Of a stretch of DNA of 64,000 nt, positions 35,290 through 45,975 are shown piece by piece. The stretch is taken from NCBI GenBank assembly GCA_034440575.1, contig JAOTOL010001324.1, positions 547,501 to 611,500 of the forward strand, written 5' to 3'. The notes under the pieces are model-generated. The model did no database searches. It had not been told where the DNA came from and was given only the letters and a program-made list of their open reading frames with translations. The translations under genes were made by a program, and so were the position numbers. The stretch is from Imbricaverruca yamaguchii (lineage: Eukaryota; Arthropoda; Thecostraca; Neoverrucidae). Numbering within the stretch: position 1 is the first letter of the stretch; every line of letters starts with the position of its first letter.

Positions 35290-37265
35290 AAACCTCATCT
35301 CATATCCACTGGCTTCCTTTTCCGGCTTAGGGCCTCCTCTCATTTTATTAGACCTCCCTTCCCGTATTGAAACTCCTTTGCAATGTTGGGAGCCTCTGTG
35401 CCAATTTTTGGCACTCTCTTGATTTCTGGGGCCTCCTACCCTCCCCTAGGTGACTTCTTTTTCGAATTATGGGCTTCCTCCTGGAGGCCGTGATTTGTAG
35501 AATCTCTTTTTTGTCTTGGGGGCCTCCTTTTCGTCCTTCTCGTCCTGGAGGGTCTCCTTTTCGTCCTGGAGTGAATCCTTTTCGTTTTGGAGGGCCTCCC
35601 TTTCGTCCTGGAGGGCTTCCTTTTCGTCCTGGAGGGCCCACTTTTCATTATTGGCCTCCTTTTCGTTCTGGTGGCCTCCATTTCGTCCTGGGGTGCCTCC
35701 TTTTCGTCCTGGAGGGCCTCCCTTTCGTCCTGGAGGGCCTCCTTTTCGTCCTGGAGGGCTTCCTTTTCGTCCTGGAGGGCCTCCCTTTCGTCTTGGAGGG
35801 TCTCCTTTTCGTCCTGGGTGGCCTCTTTTTCGTCCTGAGGGCCTCCTTTTCGTCCTGGTCGTCTACTTTTCGTCATGGGGGCCTCCGTGTCAGTAGTTGG
35901 CACTCTTTATTTCTGTGGCCTCCTACCCTCTCCTAGGTGACTTCTTTTTCAATGTATGGGCCTCCTCCTGTAGGCCCCTAATTTGTAGAATCTCTTTTTC
36001 GTCTTGGGGGCTCCTTTTCGTCCTGGAGGGCCTCCTTTTCGTCCTGGAGGGCCTCTTTTTCGTCCTGTGGGCCTCCTTTTGGTCCTGGGGGCCTCCGTGT
36101 CAGTAGTTGGCACTCTTTATTTCTGTGGCCTCCTACCCTCTCCTAGGTGACTTCTTTTTCAAATTATGGGCCTCCTCCTGTAAGCCCCTAATTTGTAGGA
36201 TGTCTTTTTCGTCCTGGGCCTCCTTTTCGTCATTGGCTTCCGTTCCATCCTGGTGGGCCTCCTTTTCGTCCTGGGGACCTCCTGTTCGTCCTGGGGGCAT
36301 ATGTCTCGTCCTGGAGGGCCTCCTCTTCGTCCTGGAGGGCCTCCCTTTCGTCCTGGAGGGACTCATTTTCGTCCTGAAGGGCCTCGGTTTCATTATGGGG
36401 GCCTCCTTTTCGTCCTGGTGGCCTCATTTTCGTCCTGAAGGGCCTCCTTTTCGTCCTGGAGGGCCTCTTTTTCGTCCTGTGGGCCTCCTTTTCGTCCTGG
36501 GAGCCGCCGTGTCAGTAGTTGGTACTCTTTATTTCTGTGGCCTCCTACCCTCTCCTAGGTGACTTCTTTTTCAAATTATGGGCCTCCTCCTGTAAGCCCC
36601 TAATTTGTAGAATCTCTTTTTCGTCCTGGGCCTCCTTTTCGTCATTGGCTTCCTTTCCATCCTGGTGGGCCTCCTTTTCGCCCTGGGGCCTCTTGTTCGT
36701 CATGGCGTCATCTTTTTCGTCCTGGAGGGCCTCATTTTCGTCCTGGAGGGCCTGCCTTTCGTCCTGGAGGGCCTCCTTTTCGTCCTGAAGGGCCTATTTT
36801 TCATTATGGGGCCTCCTTTTCTTCCTGGTGGCCTCCTTTTCGTCCTGGAGGGCATCCATTTCGTCCCACAGGGCCTCCTTTTCGTCATGGGGCCTCCCTT
36901 TTGTCCTGGAGGGCCTCCCTTTCGTCTTGGAGGGCCTCCTTCTCGTCCTGGGGTCTACTTTTCGTCCTGGGGGCCTCCTTTTCATCATGGGACCTCCTTT
37001 TCGTCCAGGGGGCTCCGTGTCAATATGTGGCACGCCCTTGATTTCTGGGGCCTCCTACACTCTTCTAGGTGACTTCTTTTTCAAATTATGGGCGTCCTCC
37101 TGGAGGCCCCTAATTTGTAGAATTTCTTTTTCGTCTTGGGGCCTCCTTTTCATCCTGGGGCCTCCTTTTCGTCCTGGGGGCCTCCTCATATTTCAGGGGG
37201 GGCAACCCCAGTCTGACGGCAGGGGGGCAATTCCCCCACCCCCTGCCCCCCGGTGGCGACGCCCT
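35283..37265 (+). mobile_element. Repeat family G, copy C: 21-bp satellite part and right terminus
   Basis: It starts inside the family (CCGAAACCTCATCTCATATC matches 34787 in copy B) and runs through clear 21-bp units GGGCCTCCTTTTCGTCCTGG(A), most regular at 35510-35880 and 36000-37190. Within it, a longer period is visible: a block beginning GTCAGTAGTTGG(C/T)ACTCTTT, then TCCTACCCTCTCCTAGGTGA and CCCCTAATTTGTAG, recurs at 35890, 36101 and 36510, and as diverged versions at 35400 and 37017. It ends CCCCCCGGTGGCGACGCCCTG at 37265. Confidence 0.8.
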
Positions 37266-37495
37266 GCACTCAGGGCCATTATTTTGGTGTTATTGTGCTT
37301 GCCACCTGAAAAGGGTAAATTTGTTCTCTCAGCTAGTTTGCGAATGATTTGCATTTCATTTTGCAATGCAGTGTGTATGAATATTGTTAGCATGATGTGG
37401 CCACTGATTTCCTCTGCAAATGTTTACTTTTCAACTGGCGGGCAAAATAACGCAAACAAATTTGCTTGGCTATGGCAGTACGGCCAAAAAAATGT
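37266..37495 (+). mobile_element. Repeat family E, right-hand segment
   Basis: CAGGGCCATTATTTTGGTGT and TATTGTGCTTGCCACCTGAA match 42439-42480, and GTGGCCACTGATTTCCTCTG with TTACTTTTCAACTGGC matches 44779-44818. The junctions show that families G and F have inserted next to or into E. Confidence 0.75.
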
Positions 37496-38340
37496 TCACC
37501 CGTCCCGTCTCGGGGGGGGTTATCAACCGCCCTCCTCAGGGTTTTCGCGGATAGCGGACGAACGGCGCGCGGCAGCGTGCCCAAATTTGGCACACCTTTC
37601 CAACATCAATTTGACACGCTCATTCAACATTTTTAGGTCAGGTCATCTATGGTCAACGAGTTAGTCAAGGTCAAGTGAGGTCACCTCGAGAAAGCTTCAC
37701 CCAGTCGTCACGGTTTCACGGATACAGATATTTTAATGAAACTTTCAGTGTTTGCTTATCTTTACCGATGCAACAAAACATACGAGTGGAATTTTTCTTC
37801 TTTTTTCGTTTTGGACTACATACAAATTTTGCGTATTTGCCAAATTACAGTTCAAATACATACTTTTTGCTAAAGTGAGCATTTTGTATTAGGGCAAGTT
37901 GACTTCCAACAACTTTTTTCGGTCTGCTCCATCCATTGGAAAAAGAAAATTAAAGAAGACATGAAAACTCGAAATTTGGAAATTTAATAAAATAAAAATT
38001 GGGGGGGGAATATTATAGCCCTGGGCGATTTCGCTGTTCTTTTCTAGTTCCAAATACATTTTGTTTTTCATATATCCCCAAAATGATCACCCCAGAGTCA
38101 AAAACATAATATAAGTCGTGAAAAGTCGTGAAAATCTAGCCCTCCTGCTGACGTCACTTTTGGGAGAAAGTGTTTTGGAGCGTGGACCCTGACCATAATC
38201 GACGCGGGCTTTCCGATGACACCTCTTTCGTTTTCGTGCGATGTATAGTTTGGATTTTAGAGGGGGGTTTTAAACCGCCCATCCCCCGCCCGAGACGGGG
38301 AGTGGTGATTTGACCGGGGAGACGGCGCTGGTTAAAGAAA
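37496..38340 (+). mobile_element. Repeat family F, copy 1 (non-coding, inverted termini)
   Basis: The left end CCCGTCTCGGGGGGGGTTAT and the right end, read inverted (CCCGTCTCGGGCGGGGGATG), are similar and give terminal inverted repeats. It matches 40885-41710 along its length (TTTTTCGCGGATAGCGGACG..., CACGGTTTCACGGATACAGA, ACATACGAGTGGAATTTTTC). No protein is recognisable. A TCAAGGTCA site lies at 37665-37673. Confidence 0.75.
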
Positions 38341-38585
38341 AAGAACAGCCGAGCCTAAGCTGACCTAGCCTAATCTTCCATGAAAGGAAAAAATATTTTC
38401 TTAACCCACGCCGTCTTTCCAGTCAAATCATCACACCCTGTCCGGGGGGCGGTTAAAGACCCCCTCTAAAATCCAAACTAGGCATCACACGAAAACGAGA
38501 GATGTCATCGAAAAGCGCTCGACGAATAAGGTCCGGGACCACCCCCAAAACAATTTCCGCCAAAAGTGACGTCACCAGGGGGCTA
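38137..38585. repeat. Large palindrome from two family F ends
   Basis: The arm 38137-38336 and the inverted arm 38400-38585 correspond (CTAGCCCTCCTGCTGACGTC against GTGACGTCACC..GGGGGCTAG; GATGACACCTCTTTCGTTTT against AAAACGAGAGATGTCATCG). The spacer of about 63 bp contains AGCCTAAGCTGACCTAGCCT, which belongs to family E. The arms are similar but not identical. Confidence 0.8.
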
Positions 38586-38589
38586 GTGA

Positions 38590-39195
38590 AGAGCGAAAGA
38601 AGGTGAAGTGATATATGCTCCTGTGGCTATTTGTAAAGATTGGCGTTGAATAGAATCTATAATTTTTAGGCTTGATTTAGTCGCATTTTCGAAGAGTGGG
38701 GATCCGTATTAAAAAATTGGCCGAATGATTGATTTGCAAAGAGCTAGAAGTGTATTTCAGTCAGATCTCCAGATTGTTCCGGATAGTGCTCGAAGGATAT
38801 TTATTCTTTTTGATGCGCGTTTTTGGATGTCTAAGATACGTGGCCGGAAATTGAGTTTTGGGTCTAAAGTGATGCCTATAAATTTTGTTGTGGTGAGGAA
38901 TGGGATGGGAGTGTGGTCTATTTTTAGTGGTGGTAAGTCTGTGTATTTGTGGTAGCCGAAAATCATGCATTTTGATTTGTGTGATGCAATGTGTAGGTTT
39001 AGATAGGCGAGTTTCGTATGCAGTTGTATTAATGTGGTTTGTAGTATTCCTAGTGCGTTATGTGGTGTTTCATGTGATGTCCATATAACCATGTCGTCAG
39101 CGTATAATGCAATTTTGGCCGAAAGGTTGTTTGGGATAACTGAATTTAGACCTAAAATAAAGAGTAGGGGGCTGAGTATGGAACCTTGCATAATT
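38590..39195 (-). mobile_element. Non-LTR retrotransposon fragment, reverse transcriptase C-terminal half
   Basis: On the minus strand an open frame (39191 to 38757) reads MQGSILSPLLFILGLNSVIP, IALYADDMVIWTS with an intact YADD box, KSKCMIFGYHKY and FIGITLDPKLNFRP. Beyond the stop at 38757 the same reading resumes (LLALCKSIIRPI, YGSPLFENAT, then SIQRQSLQIATGAYITSP) to about 38595, where it meets the F palindrome. The 5' part of the RT is missing: the frame begins right at the PQGS motif, where family E starts. It resembles the I/R1-type LINEs; the clade is uncertain. Confidence 0.8.
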
Positions 39196-40480
39196 GGATA
39201 CGGTGGCGTGCGGATCGGTGCAGTTGTACGGAAAAATGTCAGTGAAAAAGAGAAACATCTGTGGGATTAAGAGAACATCTGAATCCAGACACAAGACAAT
39301 CATAGTCTGCACAAGGTGGGTGTGTCTTCATGCCAAATGTATTCCCACATGGTATAAATATAAGTATGTCAGCATCTTGCCAACCTCGCTGCATATACTC
39401 TTGAAATTACGGGCGCTCTAGGACTTACGCAGGTGATGCGTAAGTAATAGAATTAAGTAAAATTGAGCTACAATAGCCAGCATACCTGAGCTTGACAACA
39501 TATAATACCTGGCAGGCTTAGGAAGGCATATGCATCATTGCACTCGGACAAACAAATCTGATTTATATTTTATGGCATCATTATTCAGCTATGGACACTG
39601 GAAAGCTTAGTGGGCTATGCCAGTTGCAGCTTATTTTGTGGGGCTCAAAATATGCATTTCTGAAGCAATGGTTTTCGGCGGGATATTGTGCTGCTCAGCA
39701 ATGTATGGTAGATTTGTCTTAAAAGGCGTTTTTGATTTTGGGAATAAAAAAAATGTTCATAAAGGTGACTTAAGATGATAGAACCACATATTTTCTGTGC
39801 AAATGCTTACTTTTCAGGTTGTGAACAAAATAATGTAAAAATGGGCTTTGAGTTATGTAACATAGCATAAATTTTTTTTTTGTAATGGAGCATAAGCTAA
39901 CCTAACCTAGCACAACCAATATTTGTGAGAAAAAATATGTGAAACATTTTATTTCCTGAAAATTCTCACAATTAAAAAGGAACTTAACACAACCTAGTCT
40001 AGCTTAGCCTATCCAATCCAATCCAATCCAATCCAATCCAATCCAATCCAATCCAATCCAATCCTATCCTATCCTATCCTATCCTATCCTATCCTGTCCT
40101 ATCCTATCCTATCCTATCATATCCTATCCTATCCTATCCTAGCCTAGCCTAGCCTAGCCGTGTCTAACGTAACCTAAAATAACCCAACCTAACCTAACCT
40201 AACCTAACCTAAGATACTTTTGAAGAAAGTAAATCCAATATAAACATTATGATTTTTTCCTCGAAACTTTCGGGTATTATTGTGCGTTAATGTAGTAAAA
40301 AGAAGAAAAATACACGCATTTGCCTCCATCAAGCAAACAAATGGGATGGGTTTGGTCACGTTATGTTTGTTTAGGTCTTTTAGTTCGACTTAAAAAAAGC
40401 AAAAGCAAATTCACACATTTTTTCTCATTTGTACCGTAAATAAATGGTCCCATCATCTTAGTCACCTTCATAAGTGTTGG
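39196..40480 (+). mobile_element. Repeat family E, copy 2, left part
   Basis: 39200-39480 matches 52700-52440 inverted (GTGCGGATCGGTGCAG, CACAAGGTGGGTGTGTCTTC, GCCAACCTCGCTGCATA, TACGGGCGCTCTA). 39510-40475 matches copy 1 at 24293-24620 and 25960-26450. It is interrupted at about 40480 by an insertion reaching to 41710. Confidence 0.8.
40010..40207. repeat. Pentanucleotide array with zones ATCCA, ATCCT, AGCCT and AACCT
   Basis: Successive homogeneous zones are (ATCCA)n at about 40013-40060, (ATCCT)n at about 40061-40140, (AGCCT)n at 40141-40158, and, after a short break, (AACCT)n at about 40184-40208. The last is the arthropod telomere repeat TTAGG read on the other strand. Copy 1 of family E has only a short CCTAACGTAACCTAACCTTACC at the same place (26110-26135). 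Confidence 0.95.
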
Positions 40481-40884
40481 TAAATTTGTCCGCACAAATT
40501 CGCACAATTCTTGCTCACAATCTATTTCTCACTTGGCTACAAACTCCCGGAGGCCAAACCGGGGCACGCAGTCCAAATCGCTCGACACACGACACACGTC
40601 AGCACGGTGCCAGTTCCAACCGCAGTCTCCTGTGCCAGACCCAAAGCTCCTCTTTCAACCCCTTGGGCAAATGACACGTATGGTACGCATGCGCAGTGAG
40701 CGCCACGTCGCACGCACGCACAACCGACCGCAGCAGAAAGCAGTGGTTACAAGGTCCACATCTAGATGGTGGTACGCATCGGCCTGCAGGCCAGAAATAG
40801 CCGGCCAGGCACCCCTCGCACATAATTATCAACAACAACCATGGTATTCTGAGAAGAAGAAAAAATCAAAAGAATCCAAAAAAC
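40481..40884. other. Unassigned insert between families E and F
   Basis: GC-richer sequence with no recognised gene. The open frame at 40533-40943 runs into family F and is not convincing as coding. Confidence 0.35.
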
Positions 40885-41710
40885 ACTTTTTAACCCTTGG
40901 GAGGGGGGGTCTTCAACCGCCCCCTGGAGTTTTTCGCGGATAGCGGACGACCGGCGCGCGGAAGCGCGCCCAAATTTGGCATACATTTTCCCACCTCAAT
41001 TGGACATGATTAAAAAAATTTAGGTAAGGTCATCTAGGGTCAACGGGTTAGTCGAGGTCAAGTGAGGTCACCTCGAGAAAAGTTCACCCAATCGTCACGG
41101 TTTCACGGATACAGATATTTTAATGAAACTTTCAGTGTTTGCTTATCTTTACGGATGCAACAAAACATACGAGTGGAATTTTTCTTATTTTTTCGTTTTG
41201 GACTATATACATTTTGCGCATTTGCGAAATTACAGTTCAAATACATAATGTTTGCTAAAGTGTGCATTTTGTATTAGGGAAAGATGACTTACAACAACAT
41301 TTCTCGTTCTGCTCTACTCATTGGAGGAGAAAAATTAAAGAAAACTTGAAAACTCAAAATTTTGAAATTTTGGAAAAAAAAACATTGGGGCCAAAACATA
41401 TAGCCCTGGTCGATTTCGCTGTCCTTCTCTCATTCCAATTGATTTTTTTTTCTCATGTATCTCCCAAAATGAACTCCCCAGAGTAAAAAACACAATGTAA
41501 GTCGTAAATAGTCGTGAAAATCTAGCCCCCTGGTGACGTCACTTTTGGGGAACATTTTTTGGGGGTGGACCCGGACCCTACTCGTCGAGCGCTTTCCGAT
41601 GACACCTCTTTCGTTTTCGTGCGATGATTAGTTTGGATTTTAGTGGGGTCTTCAAACGCCCCCCCGATACGGGGTGGGAGGATTTAACAGGAAGGACGGC
41701 GCGGGTTAAG
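40885..41710 (+). mobile_element. Repeat family F, copy 2
   Basis: It matches copy 1 (37500-38340) from GGGGG(T)CTTCAACCGCCCC to the end CGGGTTAAGACAA, including GTCATCTAGGGTCAACGGGTTAGTC, the TTTCACGGATACAGATATTT block and GTGACGTCACTTTTGGGG. It sits inside copy 2 of family E. Confidence 0.8.
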
Positions 41711-42546
41711 ACAATAATACCGAATTTATAAGCTGAAGAAAAGCTTTGGTACTTATATAATCACCACCTATTGTTGCTACCAGATAGGCACCTATTGTAT
41801 CACCACCTATTGTATAGGCCTACACTAGATGGGCCACCATGTCTCTTTCTAAATTTTAGCACGTTATGGCTTGATGACACTATTATGGATTTCCTTGGTT
41901 TATTTAAAATTATGTAGCCATTGGATCACCTCTTTACATCACCATTTGTTCATGACTGGCACGGTGCCATGGGAGACTGAACTGGGATAAATGTAGAGCT
42001 TGCATAGCAAATGAAAGACATTGGGTTAGGATGGGTTGGTTTATTTGGTATTATTGTCACTTAAGGTGTGCATGAGAAAAGGTTTTTCACACACATTTTT
42101 CAACATGAAGCAAACAACTGGGTTAGGCTCCATCAGTTCATAGGCTTTATAGTTGCAAAATTCGAGATTTAAATAAAAACAAATATGTTTATTACTATTT
42201 TTAACGCAGGATGGGTTAGATGAGGTTAGATTAGGGTAGGTTGGGTCTTAGGATATTATTAGTTGGAATAAGTTGAGAACAATTATCTTGTTTAATTTTT
42301 TTGTTCTTCTTGTGTTTGGAATGGGAGATATGGTTGCTTCAAAGGGAGGTTAAGCTATGTTTTGTTATGCTATGTTCTTTTGTTTCACATCACTTTTCAT
42401 GACATTGTCTAAATTTAATTCTCATATGGTATGCCACTCAAGGCCATTATTTTGGTGTTATTGTGCTTGCCACCTGAAAACGGCAAATTCATGCTTTCAG
42501 ATAGTTTGTGAATAATTGGCATTTCTTTTTTCAATGCAATGTGTAT
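41711..42546 (+). mobile_element. Repeat family E, copy 2, middle part
   Basis: It resumes the E sequence (ATACCGAATTTAT, TATCACCACCTATTGTTGCT, AGATGGGCCACCATG, GGTTGCTTCAAAGGGAGGTT), matching 26480-27190, then continues to the GGCCATTATTTTGGTG block. CACCTATTGTATCACC is locally duplicated at 41789-41816. Confidence 0.75.
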
Positions 42547-44030
42547 GTCATAAAGACATAAAGACATAAAGGATCAGGGCAACTATGAGCCACAAGGGCC
42601 CTTGTTGATTGCACTCTGGACACTCAACCAGTTTCCCACCAAATCAGTCGATCAGCACTCCCTGGAACACTGAAAAGCAAGCCCTCTATTCTTATGATTG
42701 TCTATACTTTTTTAAAGATGTTCAATGTGCTGCTACCGACAATGGTCTCTGGCAGGTAGTTCCAGTGTTATATTACCCCGTTGTTGAAGAAAGACTGTCT
42801 TAACCTTGTCCTGTTGTGGTTAACCTTAATGTTGAAATGATGGCCTCTAATTGCATCATTTCTCTAAAATGCAAACATTTCCCTGAGATATCCCTTCCCT
42901 AGACCATGGACGAATTGAAAGACCTCGATTAAATCTTCTCTCAGCCTTCTATATCTAAGTGAAAACATATTAAATATTTTCAATATTTCCTCATAAGCCA
43001 GGTCGGTTATAACATTAACCATTTTGTAGCACTCATTTGCACTTTCTCTAAAAGCCAACAATCTTTTTCATAGCTAGGAGACCAAGCTTGGATACAGTAT
43101 TCCAAATGTGGCCCGATATACACAGTAAAGCTTCGTGATGACTTCCTCACTTCTGCATGATACATTCATATTTATTGCCAGAAGAATTCTCAGTGCCTTC
43201 TTCCTGGCTTCCTTGATCTGCTCTGATGCCCCCAATTTTGTGTTTAGAATAACACCTAAATCCTTCTCCTGTTGAGTCACTGATAGTACTTGTCCACCCA
43301 TCAAGTATGGAGCCTTCATATGCTGCTTACCTACATGCATGACTTTGCACTTATCAAAATTAAATTTCATTTGCCATTCTTCGGACCACTTCACAAGTTC
43401 TTCTAAGTCTTTTTGCAGCGAGATATGCTCATCTTGATCTGTTATTGCCCCAAAGACCTTCAAATCATCCGCAAATTTCAAAACTTTACTGCTTAGGCCA
43501 CTTTCAATGTTATTTACAAATATAATGAACAGTAGTGGCCCCAGTACTGACCCCTGGGTATCCACTAAGAACATTTTGCCATGATGACTTTGTACCATTT
43601 AGCATCACTCTTTGCTGTCTATCTGAAAGCCACAACTCTATCCATTTTAAGATGCTGCCTGCAATACCATGGGCCTGAAGCTGTATCATTAACCGTTTAT
43701 GGGGTACCTTGTGAAAGACCTTACTAAAGTCAAGATATGCTACATCCATCTGATCTCTCTGATCAAATTGTTCTGCAGCGAATTTCAAGAAGTCCAAGAG
43801 GTTTGTGAGACATGATCTCACTTTTCTAAACCCATGTTGAGATCTCGAATCAATCTGTTTTCTTCCAGATAACTAACTATTCTATCCTTGATAATTGATC
43901 TGAGTACTTTACAGACTAGGGATGTGAGACTTATTGCCCTATCGTTTTCAACTTTCCCTCGTTCTCTTTTCTTGAAAATAGGAACTCAATTTTCCCTCTC
44001 CAATCTGTTGGAATTTTGTAAACATGATGT
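42547..44030 (-). mobile_element. CR1-like LINE insertion, copy 1
   Basis: On the minus strand the RT reads QFDQRDQMDVAYLDFSKVFH then KVPHKRLMIQLQAHGI and WIELWLSDRQQRVMLNG; after a frameshift TQGSVLGPLLFIIFVNNIES, LKFADDLKVFG (intact ADD) and KLGASEQIKEARKKALRIL; then the C-terminal block NMFSLRYRRLREDLIEVFQF. The 3' end is followed at 42547-42570 by (ACATAAAG)n, seen as a tail repeat. It is inserted in family E and 5'-truncated. One frameshift (about 43560) and further C-terminal changes make it inactive. Confidence 0.85.
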
Positions 44031-44838
44031 GTCATAAAGTCATAAAGTCATAAAGTGTTAAGGCTTAATAAGGGCCACAAGGGCCCATCTGGGTCAAGCC
44101 TGTCTAGAAGATATTAGAAAGTACATGTTCACACCTATCAATTCCAAACCCATGCAATCCCTCCACCTGTGCCACCACAGCCAATCTCATCAGTATGACA
44201 TCGCAAAGGAAGTTGCCAAATCCACTGCTAGGTACACCCCATATAGTACAACATAATACTAGCATAATGTTATACCCTATATAGCTAGTGAAAATACTCA
44301 ATATCCCATGCATCACAAGTTAGAATTCAAAAACAACATTTTCCTGTCTAAAAAATTTATCCACCCTACTTTTAAAGACATTCAATGAGGGACTCCCCAC
44401 TGCATCAGCAGGCAGCCTATTCCATTGGTCAACAACCCTTTGACTGAAGACCTGTTGTCGTTTAACTGTCCTGCACCTCATTTTGTCTAACCTGAATTGA
44501 TGACCCCTATGGGATACTCTAAACTGCAGAGCATCATTCAAATTGACCTGATCTAGCCCTCTAACAATTTTGTACATTTCAATCATGTCTCCCCTTAATC
44601 TCCTATACTTGAGTGAGTACATATCTAATGCATTAAGCCTTTCTCCATATTCTAAGTTACTTAATCCACTGACGAGTCTAGTGGCTTTGCGCTGGACTCT
44701 TTCTAACATATCTATATCCTTTTCTAGGTAGGGGCTCCATGCTTGTACAGAGTACTCCAAGTGGAGTACTCTGTACAATGTGGCCAATAATTTCCTCTGC
44801 AAATGCTTACTTTTCAACTGACAGGCAAAATAACACAA
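44031..44838 (-). mobile_element. CR1-like LINE insertion, copy 2 (C-terminal end)
   Basis: An open frame from about 44790 to 44320 reads LHLEYSVQAWSPYLEKDIDM, ERVQRKATRLVSGLSNLEYG, MYSLKYRRLRGDMIEMYKIV, HRGHQF, then VFSQRVVDQWNRLPADAV and LNVFKSRVDKFF: the conserved C-terminal domain of this CR1-like group, uninterrupted. The 3' UTR and the tail (TCATAAAG)n at 44028-44057 follow. It is strongly 5'-truncated, and its truncated edge coincides with the palindrome at 44743-44778. Confidence 0.85.
44743..44778. repeat. 16-bp inverted repeat at the LINE/E junction
   Basis: TTGTACAGAGTACTCC, spacer AAGT, then the exact complement. The left arm is the LINE; the right arm leads straight into family E (ATGTGGCCAATAATTTCC). 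Confidence 0.9.
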
Positions 44839-45400
44839 ATAAATTTGCTTTGCAATGGAAAAAGAATGTTAAAGAAGAAAAGAACAACCGAACCGAAACT
44901 AACCTAGCCTAACCTCGCATGCAGTGAAATAGTTGTTTTTAGTGGAAAATCCCCCAAGCCATATTTCTCGAACCTTTGTAAACTTCTAAAACCTAACCGG
45001 ACCTACACAAACCTTGAGTAATTCCAACCTAAAAACATACAGGTCATAATCTAAATCCCTAACCTAACTTAAAACCTAACTTAAAAACCTTGCCTAAATT
45101 CCAAGTATACATTTGGATTAGGTTGTTTTAGTTAATGGCAGATTACTGTGGCCGTTATTAGGGAACAGTAACCCTCATATCGACTTAGACTGTTATATTG
45201 TGAGCAAAATGAAAATGATGTCATTCGCAGATGGGTAAATTTGTGCGTTAATTGTTTTATGGATTCTTGGAATCTATTTTTCCAATGCAGTGTTTATGAA
45301 TGCTACTAGGATGATGGGGTCATTCATTTTCACAACAATCGCCTTTCAGTCATGTAGAAGAGCATAGCATTCCACAATAATTCGCACTTCAAACATGAAG
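44779..45400 (+). mobile_element. Repeat family E, copy 2, right part
   Basis: It resumes with GTGGCCAATAATTTCCTCTG and CTTACTTTTCAACTGACAGG (compare 37400-37450), then AGCCTAACC-rich sequence comparable to 38345-38385. Many ACCTAAC pentamers occur from 44900 to 45120. Confidence 0.65.
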
Positions 45401-45429
45401 CCCTATGGATTGTACCTCAGGGAATGGGA

Positions 45430-45639
45430 CAGTGGCAGATACCGGGGAAGGGGTGGGAGACTGGGGGAAGGTGCCTTCCTATGGTAAGGTGGCGCTCCTC
45501 TGACCGGGAAGATCCTGCCTCCAGGTAGGCTCGAGTGCACCCCCCACCCCCCACCCCCACCCTGCCCCTCACTTTTCAGCCAATGGCCGAGAGGAAGATT
45601 TTCCCAACGCCACATGACAATTCCTGGATCCGCCGCTGT
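45430..45639. mobile_element. MITE-like copy (family M), best-defined ends
   Basis: It begins CAGTGGCAGATACCGGGG and ends CAATTCCTGGATCCGCCGCTG, so the termini are inverted repeats of about 13 bp (CAGTGGC(A/G)GAT). The core has GGTGGCGCTCCTCTGACC, CTCGAGTGCACCCCCCACCC and GAAGATTTTCCCAACGCCAC. It is about 210 bp and non-coding. I saw no clear target-site duplication. Confidence 0.7.
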
Positions 45640-45857
45640 GTGGGGGGAGGGTGAGATGGGAAGTGGTGTCTGCATTCTTTGTTCAGAAAAGTGTTATGCA
45701 TGCTTACAATTACAATTTGAGGGGCAAGCAAATCCAACGATCCTGGTTCTGAATATTCTTTTAATATTCTGAACAAACCTTTAGAACGAAAGAAAAACTG
45801 ATTTTAAGAGGAATGAATAGGCCCTTTTTGAAATATATTCAACGCCATCTAGGGACT

Positions 45858-45859
<2 letters not shown>

Positions 45860-45934
<75 letters not shown>

Positions 45935-45967
45935 ATTATGTACGTACATATGTATATATATATATAC
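45860..45967. repeat. TA microsatellite
   Basis: (TA)n from 45860 to about 45927, then TACATG/TACGTACATATG variants and TA again up to the left end of family G copy D. Confidence 0.95.
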
Positions 45968-45975
45968 ATATATAT

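Noticed and set aside
33624..37664. Many Phe/Ser/Trp/Pro-rich or Lys/Glu-rich frames of 60-280 codons
   Set aside because: By-products of the 21-bp satellite in family G; the same stretch is open in several frames on both strands.
40184..40208. Chromosome end (AACCT/TTAGG telomere repeat)
   Set aside because: Only about five units, inside a family E element and continuing into unique-order E sequence on both sides.
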